DNA of 14,434 nt from CAITNM01 sp037138055 (GTDB lineage: Bacteria > Pseudomonadota > Alphaproteobacteria > Paracaedibacterales > CAITNM01): assembly GCA_037138055.1 (NCBI GenBank), contig JBAXJB010000035.1, forward strand, positions 1-14,434, given 5' to 3'. The position numbers and the translations under genes are program-made. Below, piece by piece: positions 1-7,301 of this stretch. Position 1 is the stretch's first letter. Each line of letters starts with the position of its first letter. Under the pieces are notes generated by a model that ran no database searches, had not been told where the DNA came from, and was given only the letters and a program-made list of their open reading frames with translations.

Positions 1-190
1 TAGTGGAACTTTTAATTGTCGTTTCAGGTATTTCTAATTGTCGCTGATCAACTGCATTTGCAGGCAAAATAGCCTTGATGCTTTTAGTAAGCTGATCTGC
101 ATTCCTTTCATCTAATTTCTCCGTATAAAAAGAAGAAGCAGCTAAAGAAAGAAATGAGCTAAAAACCCAAAGAAGACAATATTTTTTCAT
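1..190 (-). CDS. N-terminal part of an exported protein, paralog of the neighbouring S9 peptidase (cut by window edge)
   Basis: The frame is open from an ATG at 188-190 to the window edge, giving 63 codons. The first 22 residues (MKKYCLLWVFSSFLSLAASS and on) equal the signal peptide of the S9 peptidase gene at 426-2489, and the DNA over this part is about 92% identical. After that the two proteins diverge sharply. A weak match around an LP(A/S)NA motif in both suggests true paralogs with fast-changing mature parts. A GAGG Shine-Dalgarno lies just upstream (about 196-199), and a promoter lies at 232-260. The catalytic part is outside the window, so membership of the S9 family is inferred from the shared signal peptide, promoter and position only. 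Confidence 0.7.
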   Translation of the reverse strand, partial: MKKYCLLWVFSSFLSLAASSFYTEKLDERNADQLTKSIKAILPANAVDQRQLEIPETTIKSST

Positions 191-410
191 GAATAACCTC
201 AATATTTGCTATATATATTTTGTGTATTAGGTATATAGCATTAAATAGATAATATTTCAATAATAAAAAATTAAAGAATTACAAATAGTTCTTTGCTATG
301 CTGTTTAAGCCATTTTTGTAAGTTTTTATAATCGGGGCAAAGCTGCTCAACGTGGGCCCAGAATTTTTTGCTATGGTTCATTTCCTTTAAATGGGAAACT
401 TCATGGGCGC
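124..410. repeat. Left copy of a tandem duplication (signal peptide, promoter, YgjP 3' end)
   Basis: This block aligns along its length with 2423-2707. The signal-peptide part (124-190) differs by about 5 of 67 bases. The intergenic promoter part is looser (80 versus 78 bases). The YgjP 3' part (271-410) differs at 12 of 140 bases. The distance between copies is about 2.3 kb, so the duplicated unit is YgjP end plus exported-protein gene. Confidence 0.85.
207..260 (-). promoter_or_regulatory. Promoter with overlapping palindrome for the left exported protein
   Basis: On the minus strand a -35 TTGAAA (255-260) and a -10 TATATA (232-237) are separated by exactly 17 bp. A perfect 9-bp inverted repeat, TGCTATATA (207-215) and TATATAGCA (232-240), covers the -10 and probable start point, as an operator would. 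The same -35, spacing and -10 occur upstream of the paralog at 2489. Whether a regulator binds is inference. Confidence 0.6.
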
Positions 411-426
411 ATATGAGTGCCGGCGC
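271..426 (-). pseudogene. 3' remnant of a YgjP-type metallopeptidase gene
   Basis: Read on the minus strand, this stretch encodes the last 50 or so residues of a second YgjP protein, including the HEVSH zinc motif, the NHSKKFW segment and the C-terminus, ending at TAA 271-273. Everything upstream is missing: the remnant begins exactly at the stop codon of the S9 gene (TAG 426-428). Relative to the intact gene it also lacks about 12 bases just before the HExxH region. Of 10 changed codons in the aligned 3' part, 8 are synonymous, so the copy probably evolved as a working gene before it was truncated. There is no start codon or promoter for it now. Confidence 0.85.
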
Positions 427-2489
427 TATATAGTTCCAGAACTACTGCTTGAACTACTATTTACTGTATCTTCAAATAATCCCAAATTATCATGCAAAAC
501 TGAAAGACTAAACTCTGCTAATTTTTCTGCAGATGCTGCTGGGACAGTATTTCCTTCAAAGAATCTGCGTACTATATTTTGGCGCAGCAGACTTTCTTTA
601 TTACCGCAAGAAGATTGTAGAATACCCGCATGACCTTCTGGTGCTGTAAGGAAAGCGAGCGGTTGATTAGCTTCTTTTAGAAGATTAGCCCACTTTTGAA
701 TACTTTCAATGGGACAACGCACATCTCCTAAACCATGAAAAATAAGTAATGGCGCTTGAAGTTTAGTTATGCTTGCAACGTCAACAGGATTATCAGCAAA
801 TGTTGATAAACCTGAGCATCCTCTTTTTAAAATTTCTTCTCGCCAATGGCGCAAGTCTAAGTTAGCGACTTGAGCAATACACGCACGTAATTCAATAGAA
901 GAGCCAGCCGGTTTAAATTCGTTCCAAGTAGCTGCCAAGGCACTTGCAACCCAACCTCCATAGCTTTCCCCCATTAAAACCATTTGGCTATTAGCGCCAT
1001 TTTTAGATGCATCATCCAAAATGTTCATAGTGTGATTCAAATTACGACGTCCTAATTGTTTTTCAGCGAACATATATTTATATCCAAAACCATTGCGCAT
1101 TGGTTCATGGGGAACAATAATAGTGTAGCCTTCATTGATGAAGGGTTGATAGCTTTCTAAAAAACTATCAATACTAAAGGTAGCCCAAGGCCCACCCATA
1201 ATATAGGCCAAGGTTTTTTTAGTATTATCAACACCACCTGCCGCTTCTGTTCTTTTAAAAACAGAATAATAGACAGTTGTATCTGCTTCATTCTTTATAC
1301 TAGAACTAGCTTCTACAAATTCATGGTCATAAACCTTTTTATCAGAAATCAGGCTAGAATCATCACAATAATAGAGTCCCCCTTGTTGAGCATAACAAAA
1401 CTGTACAAAACCTTTAAATCCTAAAACGCTAAGCGAACCCAATATATGATCATCAAATATTGATGAAATTGTTTTATAACTAAAGGCGTTACTTGCATTA
1501 GAAAAAAGAAGGGTTTTCTCTTGTAACTTTGCTCGCAGTGCTTCTTCCGCATTTACAAAAAGTTCTTGGTGTTTTCTTTCCATCCACACAGGTTTAAACG
1601 CACCTTTGTCATGAGTAAGATAACCCAAAATGTTTCTTGGGTTTGTTGGGCTAACAGTAATTACATTGTCATCGTCTTCACCTGTAGAAAACAATGAGCA
1701 AGAATGATTTATAAAATTTGTAGGTTTAAAACGACACTTGGAAGGACTGAGCCAATGTAGACTCGCTAAACCTGTCCTTGGATCAACTTCATATTTATAA
1801 ATGTGTTTCGTTTGGCCACACCATAAAGCTAACATCGATGTTGTAGTTGGATTGGCTGCATAGGTGGCAACCATTTTAAATTTTCCTTTAGCATTCCGAA
1901 AATAAAAATAAAGTGACCCTTCTCTTAATACCTCATAGCTGGAAATTTTTCCCTGTGCATGCCGATAACCACTCACGATGGAGCCTGTTACAATTGTATC
2001 ACTTATATGTTCAATATTTCCGTTTATTACGGAAATTTTGGATTCTTGTAAAACATTACTGTTTGCTGTGCCACTTTTTCCGTATCGTGCAGTAAAAAAA
2101 ATATTCCCACTGGTTGAATCAAAAAAGAATGCATCTTTATCGTTACTATCTCGATCCAGATTATCAGGACTAGCATTTATAAGCTCGTGGCAATGCTGTC
2201 GACCATCAGGCAGATTAACTAATATTCCTAGGGCTTCACTATCAGGTGATCCATTTACTGATCCATTTAATGTATACTGCACAAAAATACCGTCAATTCT
2301 GTTATTGACTACCTGTGTGCAGATAACTTCTTTAAGCGTTGCATTTGAAGGCAACCATCCCTTTAAGCACGTAACAAACTCTGATGACGCAAGATCTTCG
2401 TTTAATTTTTCTAAAGATAATGAATAAAAAGACGAAGCAGCCAATGAAAGAAATGAGCTAAAAACCCAAAGAAGACAATATTTTTTCAT
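426..2489 (-). CDS. Exported S9-family serine peptidase (prolyl oligopeptidase type)
   Basis: A 687-residue protein with an N-terminal Sec signal peptide (about 1-20), so it probably acts outside the cytoplasm. The central 60-400 region is compatible with the beta-propeller of S9 enzymes but was not recognised blade by blade. The C-terminal alpha/beta-hydrolase domain is clear: the nucleophile elbow GESYGGW gives Ser509, GLGDVRCP gives Asp589, and EGHAG gives His620, a complete Ser-Asp-His triad in the expected order and spacing. The protein ends in a run of seven serines built from mixed codons. It would cleave short peptides, often after proline in this family; specificity cannot be read here. 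It lies 78 nt downstream of ygjP but has its own promoter. A paralog follows at 1-190. Confidence 0.88.
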   Translation of the reverse strand: MKKYCLLWVFSSFLSLAASSFYSLSLEKLNEDLASSEFVTCLKGWLPSNATLKEVICTQVVNNRIDGIFVQYTLNGSVNGSPDSEALGILVNLPDGRQHCHELINASPDNLDRDSNDKDAFFFDSTSGNIFFTARYGKSGTANSNVLQESKISVINGNIEHISDTIVTGSIVSGYRHAQGKISSYEVLREGSLYFYFRNAKGKFKMVATYAANPTTTSMLALWCGQTKHIYKYEVDPRTGLASLHWLSPSKCRFKPTNFINHSCSLFSTGEDDDNVITVSPTNPRNILGYLTHDKGAFKPVWMERKHQELFVNAEEALRAKLQEKTLLFSNASNAFSYKTISSIFDDHILGSLSVLGFKGFVQFCYAQQGGLYYCDDSSLISDKKVYDHEFVEASSSIKNEADTTVYYSVFKRTEAAGGVDNTKKTLAYIMGGPWATFSIDSFLESYQPFINEGYTIIVPHEPMRNGFGYKYMFAEKQLGRRNLNHTMNILDDASKNGANSQMVLMGESYGGWVASALAATWNEFKPAGSSIELRACIAQVANLDLRHWREEILKRGCSGLSTFADNPVDVASITKLQAPLLIFHGLGDVRCPIESIQKWANLLKEANQPLAFLTAPEGHAGILQSSCGNKESLLRQNIVRRFFEGNTVPAASAEKLAEFSLSVLHDNLGLFEDTVNSSSSSSSGTI

Positions 2490-2707
2490 GAGTAATCCAC
2501 ACGTTGATTATATATACTTTGCATTAAGTATATAGCAAGATATAAATAATATTTCAACAGTAAAATATTAAAGAAGCGCAAACAGTTCTTTGCTATGCTG
2601 CTTCAGCCATTTTTGAAGGTTTTTGTAATCGGGGCAAAGCTGTTCAACATGAGCCCAGAATTTTTTGCTATGGTTCATTTCCTTTAAATGGGAAACTTCA
2701 TGGGCGC
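2423..2707. repeat. Right copy of the tandem duplication
   Basis: Partner of 124-410. It contains the S9 signal-peptide codons, the intergenic promoter and the 3' end of the intact YgjP gene. Within the compared parts it stops resembling the left copy at signal-peptide residue 22 on one side and near the HExxH codons on the other. Confidence 0.85.
2511..2557 (-). promoter_or_regulatory. Promoter with overlapping palindrome for the S9 peptidase gene
   Basis: The minus strand has -35 TTGAAA (2552-2557), a 17-bp spacer and -10 TATATA (2529-2534). A perfect inverted repeat with 9-bp arms, TATATACTT (2511-2519) and AAGTATATA (2526-2534), spaced by 6 bp, covers the -10 and the probable start point. 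The -35 lies about 10 bp upstream of the ygjP stop codon in genome coordinates, so the gene does not depend on ygjP transcription. Confidence 0.62.
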
Positions 2708-3260
2708 ACAAATAAGCCAGCACATGTTCTGGCGCCAAGACCATACGCCAACAATAGTTTAAATTTCCAAAGGACGAGCAACTACCAAAGCGGGTTTTCA
2801 TGTCTTTAATAACAATTTGGTTAATTTTAACGCCCAGCACTGCTGCGTATTCATGGCTGTAATGGGAGAATTTCTGAAATGCCAAATCTTTTAAATACTT
2901 GCTTAGTATCTGTGCGAATTTTGACTGGATTCCATGCACTTCAAGCACATTATTTTTAGACACTACCATTGCTTTGGGGCTTTGAATAAAATCTACTCGG
3001 ACCACCTTTCCCAAAACTGAAATGCTGCCCCCTGGGGAAATTGTACGGGGAGCTTTGGGTTGATGCGCTTCCATTTTGGCAAACCAAGTGTGTGCGCTAT
3101 CAATAAAATTTGTAATTTTTGAAAATGAAAGCAGAGTTGGCGCAGACACAACAAAAGCCTTTTGCTTTTTGGAAAAGCGCAAGGTTAGCTTTTTCAGGAA
3201 AAGCTTTCGCTGAATAAGAACTGTTTTTCCGCACGCAGTGGTGTAGGATTGTGGTTGCAA
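2568..3260 (-). CDS. YgjP-type (DUF45/SprT-like) zinc metallopeptidase
   Basis: A 230-residue protein without a signal peptide, so cytoplasmic. The C-terminal half carries the family signature: a TRFGSCSS segment, APEHVLAY, then HEVSH (187-191) with a third histidine at 197 and the NHSKKFW stretch. The two HExxH histidines plus His197 are the expected zinc ligands and Glu188 the catalytic base. Length matches the family. The physiological role of YgjP proteins is poorly defined; a proteolytic function is inferred from the fold. The start is odd: the frame opens at TTG (3258-3260) immediately after an in-frame TAA, no ATG follows until about residue 63, and no clear Shine-Dalgarno is seen. TTG is therefore the only full-length start. 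A truncated duplicate lies at 271-426. Confidence 0.88.
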   Translation of the reverse strand: MQPQSYTTACGKTVLIQRKLFLKKLTLRFSKKQKAFVVSAPTLLSFSKITNFIDSAHTWFAKMEAHQPKAPRTISPGGSISVLGKVVRVDFIQSPKAMVVSKNNVLEVHGIQSKFAQILSKYLKDLAFQKFSHYSHEYAAVLGVKINQIVIKDMKTRFGSCSSFGNLNYCWRMVLAPEHVLAYLCAHEVSHLKEMNHSKKFWAHVEQLCPDYKNLQKWLKQHSKELFALL

Positions 3261-3330
3261 TTATTTAGTCTGCACTTATTAGATTTTGTATATTACCCAA
3301 TTTCACACAACAACAAAAGAAATAAAAATA

Positions 3331-3358
3331 TTGACAATTAGTTTTTTGTTACTATATA
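3331..3358 (+). promoter_or_regulatory. Promoter of the 500-residue exported protein gene
   Basis: A perfect -35 TTGACA at 3331-3336 is followed by a TATATA -10 at 3353-3358 (16-bp spacer; 3355-3360 would give 18). The leader to the ATG at 3393 would be about 27 nt. The 132-bp gap 3261-3392 is divergent and must also hold the ygjP promoter, for which only weak candidates exist. Confidence 0.65.
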
Positions 3359-3392
3359 TATTCTATATAATATTTTATTCAAGACGTATTTC

Positions 3393-4895
3393 ATGAGATT
3401 TTTGTTTTTTGTTCTTTTCCTTGGCATGCTGCAACCCGCAATAGCGACAGAAGCATTTAACGATCAGGAACTAGAAGCCTTAAAAGAAATAAAAGCAATC
3501 GCGGAAGGACGATTACGTTACAATCAAATTTTATTAGACATACTTAATGAAGAAGGTGTCGATGCTGCGACACGAGTTAAAAACTATAGTAACGAAACGG
3601 GTCTTCCTGCAATAAATTATAATAACGTTGACATAGAGGGGCTCATAAATTGCGTAACAACTGATATAAGTCGGCTTACAGATACGAAAAGAATTGTGAA
3701 TACGTGTATTTCTGTTAAAAATGACTCAACACAAACAAACCTACCTGAAATTTTAGCATTTCTTCATATGAACATAAGCTTTACGCATATGTGTTATCAT
3801 GATGAGTATAAAAAAAGGGATAAAAGAATTTCTTGCAACAATGACTTTTTTGAATATTCCTTTTATGAAGAAATGCTCGAAAATGCAAAACTTGCCCTTC
3901 GTGCACCTGCTTTCCATGAAGAACTTATTCGGCAGTTTTCAATTGAAGATGATGGATTTCATATAGCTTTTAATAATTCTGCTTATGAATCGCTCAAAAC
4001 AAAATACGATGAAATTTCTAAAAAACAGCAGCTAGTTAAAAAAGAGCCAGATTTACCAATTAATGCATGGATAGCTGAGACCCTACAATTATTAACTCTA
4101 TATAGCAATTGTCAACAAAGATACAGAAATCTAGAATTTACCGAACATTTTGAAAAATATGAAACTAATCAAAAAGTTTTTGGTAGGTATTTTTGGCCAG
4201 CAATAGAGATAAGAACTCACATTTCGCAATTAGAAGCAAAATTTAACGACCTTGAAAGTGCGTTACGTAAGCAATTGGAAGAAGAATTGCTTGGCGACAG
4301 AACTACTGAAAAACCGCTTAGCAAAACACAGCTTAAAAAATTGAATAAGCAAAAAGCAGCTAGCTCACCTGAGGTGCCTGATGCTGCAGTTGCAACCGCT
4401 TCTGCAGAAGCATCAGTTTCTGTACCATCCTGGAAGCCTGTGCATTTACCACCTTCTGATCGGGCATTAAGCAGCTCTTCCAGTTCTAGCTCAAGCCCAA
4501 ATTCAAGCTCTACTCTGGCTTTAACAAGTGCAATGCCTAGACTAAAAATAAGTACTTCATCTAGCTCATCGGCAAACGCTGCTAGTTCATCACCTAGTGC
4601 TGCTGGTGCTAGCGCTGCTGGTGCTGCTTCGGCGACAACAATTACTGATGCCCAAAGGGAAGGAATAACTCGTTTAAAAACGCTACATATACTAGATTTC
4701 GAAGAAGCTATAACAAGATTCCGCAGTGACTTTAGCGCAACTATTGAAGCGGGTGCAAAATATAGAATCAGCCTAAGTGGACCAACTGGACGGACCTATA
4801 TATATTTTGATAATCCTCATGCTGTGCAACTTAAAAAGTCTTGGCCTGCTTGGCGCATTGGCATGAAAAAAGCGTTAGAGGATGTTGGATATTAA
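3393..4895 (+). CDS. Exported protein of unknown function with Ser/Ala-rich linker and small C-terminal domain
   Basis: A 500-residue protein not assigned to a family. Residues 1-19 form a Sec signal peptide with cleavage likely after AIA. Residues 20-310 are mostly helical, charged, with scattered cysteines. Residues about 320-416 are low-complexity, with a nine-serine run at 360-368, a second serine run at 389-393 and Ala/Ser/Gly repeats, written with mixed serine codons. Residues 419-500 look like a compact domain with predicted order helix, strand, strand, helix (DFEEAI, GAKYRISLS, RTYIYFDNPH, WRIGMKKALEDVGY). That order recalls the HicA or double-stranded-RNA-binding fold, but the usual HicA catalytic histidine is not in place, so this is a weak suggestion. 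A good promoter precedes the gene. It is convergent with the VOC gene, 26 nt away. Confidence 0.8.
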   Translation: MRFLFFVLFLGMLQPAIATEAFNDQELEALKEIKAIAEGRLRYNQILLDILNEEGVDAATRVKNYSNETGLPAINYNNVDIEGLINCVTTDISRLTDTKRIVNTCISVKNDSTQTNLPEILAFLHMNISFTHMCYHDEYKKRDKRISCNNDFFEYSFYEEMLENAKLALRAPAFHEELIRQFSIEDDGFHIAFNNSAYESLKTKYDEISKKQQLVKKEPDLPINAWIAETLQLLTLYSNCQQRYRNLEFTEHFEKYETNQKVFGRYFWPAIEIRTHISQLEAKFNDLESALRKQLEEELLGDRTTEKPLSKTQLKKLNKQKAASSPEVPDAAVATASAEASVSVPSWKPVHLPPSDRALSSSSSSSSSPNSSSTLALTSAMPRLKISTSSSSSANAASSSPSAAGASAAGAASATTITDAQREGITRLKTLHILDFEEAITRFRSDFSATIEAGAKYRISLSGPTGRTYIYFDNPHAVQLKKSWPAWRIGMKKALEDVGY

Positions 4896-4921
4896 TGGTA
4901 GAACTCAAAAGAAGATCTGGG

Positions 4922-5341
4922 CTATTGGTTTTTGTGCTGGCTGGTTGCAAAGCCCCATTCGTAACCATCAAGGTCGCGTAATTGGCAATAGCGGTCTCCC
5001 CAGAAGGAAGCTTGAGGTTCAGCTAATGATGTTGCACCATGGTTAAGGGCTTTCTGATAAAGCTCATCAACATTTGGGCAATACACATAATTACTACTAC
5101 CGGGTCTGATGCCTAATTGAGCTGGAGTTTTCACATTGTCACCATTTGCACCCATTGCAAAAAGCATAAATGTAATTTCCCCTAGCTTTAGGGTGGCTCC
5201 ACATACCATGCCTTCGTGTTCATGTTTTTCTAAAATTTCAAACCCAAAAGCTTGGATGTAAAAATCAATTGATTTTTGAACATCGCTAACAATAACGCAT
5301 GGTGAGAGCCTTGAATAATTGGGTTGCTTGTAAGATTCCAT
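4922..5341 (-). CDS. VOC-family (glyoxalase/bleomycin-resistance fold) protein
   Basis: A 139-residue cytoplasmic protein with the length of a single-chain VOC protein containing two beta-alpha-beta-beta-beta units. The N-terminal motif SPCVIVSDVQKSIDFY followed by AFGFE is typical of the first unit. The second unit ends with GDRYCQLRDLDGYEWGFAT, the standard closing strand pair of PhnB/glyoxalase-like members. Family members are metal-dependent lyases, dioxygenases or drug-binding proteins; the substrate cannot be deduced. The ATG is at 5339-5341. A perfect palindrome CATAGCTATG (5349-5358) sits just upstream, next to a TATAAA box on the minus strand. No partner gene is nearby. Confidence 0.85.
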   Translation of the reverse strand: MESYKQPNYSRLSPCVIVSDVQKSIDFYIQAFGFEILEKHEHEGMVCGATLKLGEITFMLFAMGANGDNVKTPAQLGIRPGSSNYVYCPNVDELYQKALNHGATSLAEPQASFWGDRYCQLRDLDGYEWGFATSQHKNQ

Positions 5342-5489
5342 GATCAGCCATAGCTATGTTTATAAGTCATAGGTAGCGTATTCGGGGAAATTGCTCAAGA
5401 AATTATTTATTTCACGACCCAACAGATTAATAGTTTTTTAATAAAAAAAACGCATAATTAAAATATCAAACTCTAACAGAACATATACA

Positions 5490-6047
5490 ATGTATATATT
5501 TCAATTGATTGCTGTCTTATTCCTTGTCGGATGCTCGGCAAATACAACAGTTAATAACAAAACTTTTGATGAGCTGATTCAACAGTCTACCATCATAGTG
5601 CCTGTTAGCAGTCCCGATCTTGAGAAAAAGCATGAAGCATCAACACTTCTAATTTCTTGTGTTGATTTCCGTTTACGTGACGAAACAGATAAATTAATGG
5701 AAACGTATTTATCACTTTTGGATGACTACGATGAGATTGCCCTGCCTGGTGCATCGCTAGCACTTGTGCAAACTAAATATCCACACTGGAGCAAAACCGT
5801 TAAAGATTTAATTAGTCTGTTAGAAAAACTGCATCATATTAAACGAGTGATTTTCCTAGATCACCGTGGATGTGGCGCTTATAAGTTGTTACAAGGCAAA
5901 GAGCATGCAGCGACAAGGGAAAAAGAAACCCATTCCCACAAGGTTGTTTTTGATAAAGCAAGAGAGATTTTGAAAAAAGAATTTCCAAAATTAAAAGTTT
6001 ATACCCTTTTAATGGGATTAGATGGGGTTGTTGAAAATATTCAATAG
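5490..6047 (+). CDS. Lipoprotein resembling beta-class carbonic anhydrase
   Basis: A 185-residue protein. The first 15 residues are a lipoprotein signal peptide with lipobox LVGC (Cys15 lipidated), so the protein should be membrane-anchored outside the cytoplasm; Ser at +2 would favour the outer membrane. The remainder carries the marks of beta-class carbonic anhydrases: CVDFR (Cys57, Asp59, Arg61), matching the Cys-x-Asp-x-Arg motif, DHRGCGAY (His125, Cys128) for the other two zinc ligands, and a closing MGLDGVVENI comparable to the family's last strand. It would interconvert CO2 and bicarbonate, but activity is inferred and it may be a divergent relative. No strong Shine-Dalgarno precedes the ATG. 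Its 3' end faces pdhC across a shared hairpin. Confidence 0.72.
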   Translation: MYIFQLIAVLFLVGCSANTTVNNKTFDELIQQSTIIVPVSSPDLEKKHEASTLLISCVDFRLRDETDKLMETYLSLLDDYDEIALPGASLALVQTKYPHWSKTVKDLISLLEKLHHIKRVIFLDHRGCGAYKLLQGKEHAATREKETHSHKVVFDKAREILKKEFPKLKVYTLLMGLDGVVENIQ

Positions 6048-6056
6048 ATACTTGAA

Positions 6057-6087
6057 AATTATCCCCGTCACTAAGTCGGGGATAATT
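6057..6087. terminator. Bidirectional hairpin terminator between the carbonic-anhydrase-like gene and pdhC
   Basis: Perfect 11-bp inverted repeat AATTATCCCCG (6057-6067) and CGGGGATAATT (6077-6087) with a 9-nt loop. It fills the gap between two convergent stop codons. On the minus strand the stem runs into AATTTTC, a weak U-tract; on the plus strand there is none beyond the stem's own AATT. Termination of both transcripts is the likely role. Confidence 0.8.
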
Positions 6088-6088
6088 A

Positions 6089-7300
6089 CTACAACATCAA
6101 CAGACTTAACGGGTTTTCAATGTAGCCTTTAAGGGCTTTCAAGAATGCCGCACCTACAGCGCCGTCTAGGGCACGGTGATCAAGCGATAGAGTCAATGTA
6201 ACCATGTTCGCTGCCGCAATGTTCCCGTTGCGCACAACAGCACGCTGTTCGCCTGCACCCACAGCCAAAATACATGCTTGGGGTGGGTTAATGATTGCAT
6301 CGAAATGTTTAATACCATACATGCCAAGGTTTGAAATAGTAAAGCTGCCACTTTGGTAAGCTTCTGGTGGTAACTTCCCTGCCCTAGCTTTTTCAGCAAG
6401 ATCTTTCACCTCAAGACTAATTTCATTTAGTGATTTTAAGTTTGCAGCTTTAACTATTGGCGTAACCAATCCGCCATCAATAGCAACAGCAACGCAAACA
6501 TCTGCTTGGGTATAACGACGAACATAATCGCCATGGAAGGTTACGTTTGCATTAGGTTCATCCATAAGGGCAAGTGCCGTTGCTTTAACCACAAAATCGT
6601 TAACTGATAGTTTGACTTTGGCGTTCGGCATTGCGTTTAGCTTTGTTCTAAAGCTGAGCAATTCGTCTAGCTCGCAATCAATAGTTAGGTAAAAATGTGG
6701 AATGGTTTGTTTGGCATCTGTTAGGCGCTTGCCAATGGTTTTGCGCATACCGTTAAGCTTAATGTCTTCAAATCCGCTATCAGAATAAGTTAGGGGCGCT
6801 GAATTTCCCCTGGTGTTTTCCACATCGCTTTTGACAATGCGACCATGGGGGCCAGAACCTTGAACTTGGTTCAGATTAATACCTTTTTGAGTAGCAATTC
6901 TTTTAGCCAATGGACTTGCGAACACACGTGCACCTTGAGTTGAAACTGGCGCTGAGGCAGCAATATTTGCTTTTATTTCAATTGGAGCACTTTCAGGTTT
7001 TGCCATAGGTTGAGGCTGCGCAGCAGCAACAGGAATATTAATAGCAGATGCGTCTTCGCCGGCTTCTAATATAAGGGCAATAAGGGAATTCACCTTAACG
7101 GCATCGGTACCTGCTGGAATAACGATTTTTCCAAGGGTACCTTCATCTACTGCTTCAACTTCCATAGTTGCTTTGTCAGTTTCAATTTCGGCAATCACTT
7201 CTCCAGCTTTGATCTTGTCCCCTTCGTTTTTCAACCATTTAACGAGGTTACCTTCGGTCATGGTTGGGCTTAGGGCGGGCATCAAAACTTGGATTGGCAT
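6089..7300 (-). CDS. pdhC: Dihydrolipoamide acetyltransferase, E2 of pyruvate dehydrogenase
   Basis: A 403-residue E2 subunit that moves the acetyl group from E1 to CoA and forms the core of the pyruvate dehydrogenase complex. Residues 1-80 are one lipoyl domain with the lipoylated lysine Lys43 in ETDKATM. A Pro/Ala-rich linker (about 85-125) leads to the peripheral subunit-binding domain (126-161, ASPLAKRIA and GSGPHGRI). The catalytic domain (about 170-403) ends with DHRALDG, giving catalytic His375 and Asp379. A single lipoyl domain is usual for alphaproteobacterial PdhC. The gene starts one base after the pdhB stop, with an AAGGA Shine-Dalgarno inside pdhB. It is the last gene of the operon and ends at the hairpin 6057-6087. 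Confidence 0.96.
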   Translation of the reverse strand: MPIQVLMPALSPTMTEGNLVKWLKNEGDKIKAGEVIAEIETDKATMEVEAVDEGTLGKIVIPAGTDAVKVNSLIALILEAGEDASAINIPVAAAQPQPMAKPESAPIEIKANIAASAPVSTQGARVFASPLAKRIATQKGINLNQVQGSGPHGRIVKSDVENTRGNSAPLTYSDSGFEDIKLNGMRKTIGKRLTDAKQTIPHFYLTIDCELDELLSFRTKLNAMPNAKVKLSVNDFVVKATALALMDEPNANVTFHGDYVRRYTQADVCVAVAIDGGLVTPIVKAANLKSLNEISLEVKDLAEKARAGKLPPEAYQSGSFTISNLGMYGIKHFDAIINPPQACILAVGAGEQRAVVRNGNIAAANMVTLTLSLDHRALDGAVGAAFLKALKGYIENPLSLLML

Positions 7301-7301
7301 A

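Noticed and set aside
1978..2427. Open frame of 149 codons on the plus strand
   Set aside because: It lies wholly inside the S9 peptidase gene in antisense, has no family features, and the S9 gene has a full catalytic triad.
4918..4955. GGGCT/AGCCC arms between the convergent 500-residue protein and VOC genes
   Set aside because: The arms are 5 bp with a loop of nearly 30 nt and lie inside the VOC coding region, so not a credible terminator.
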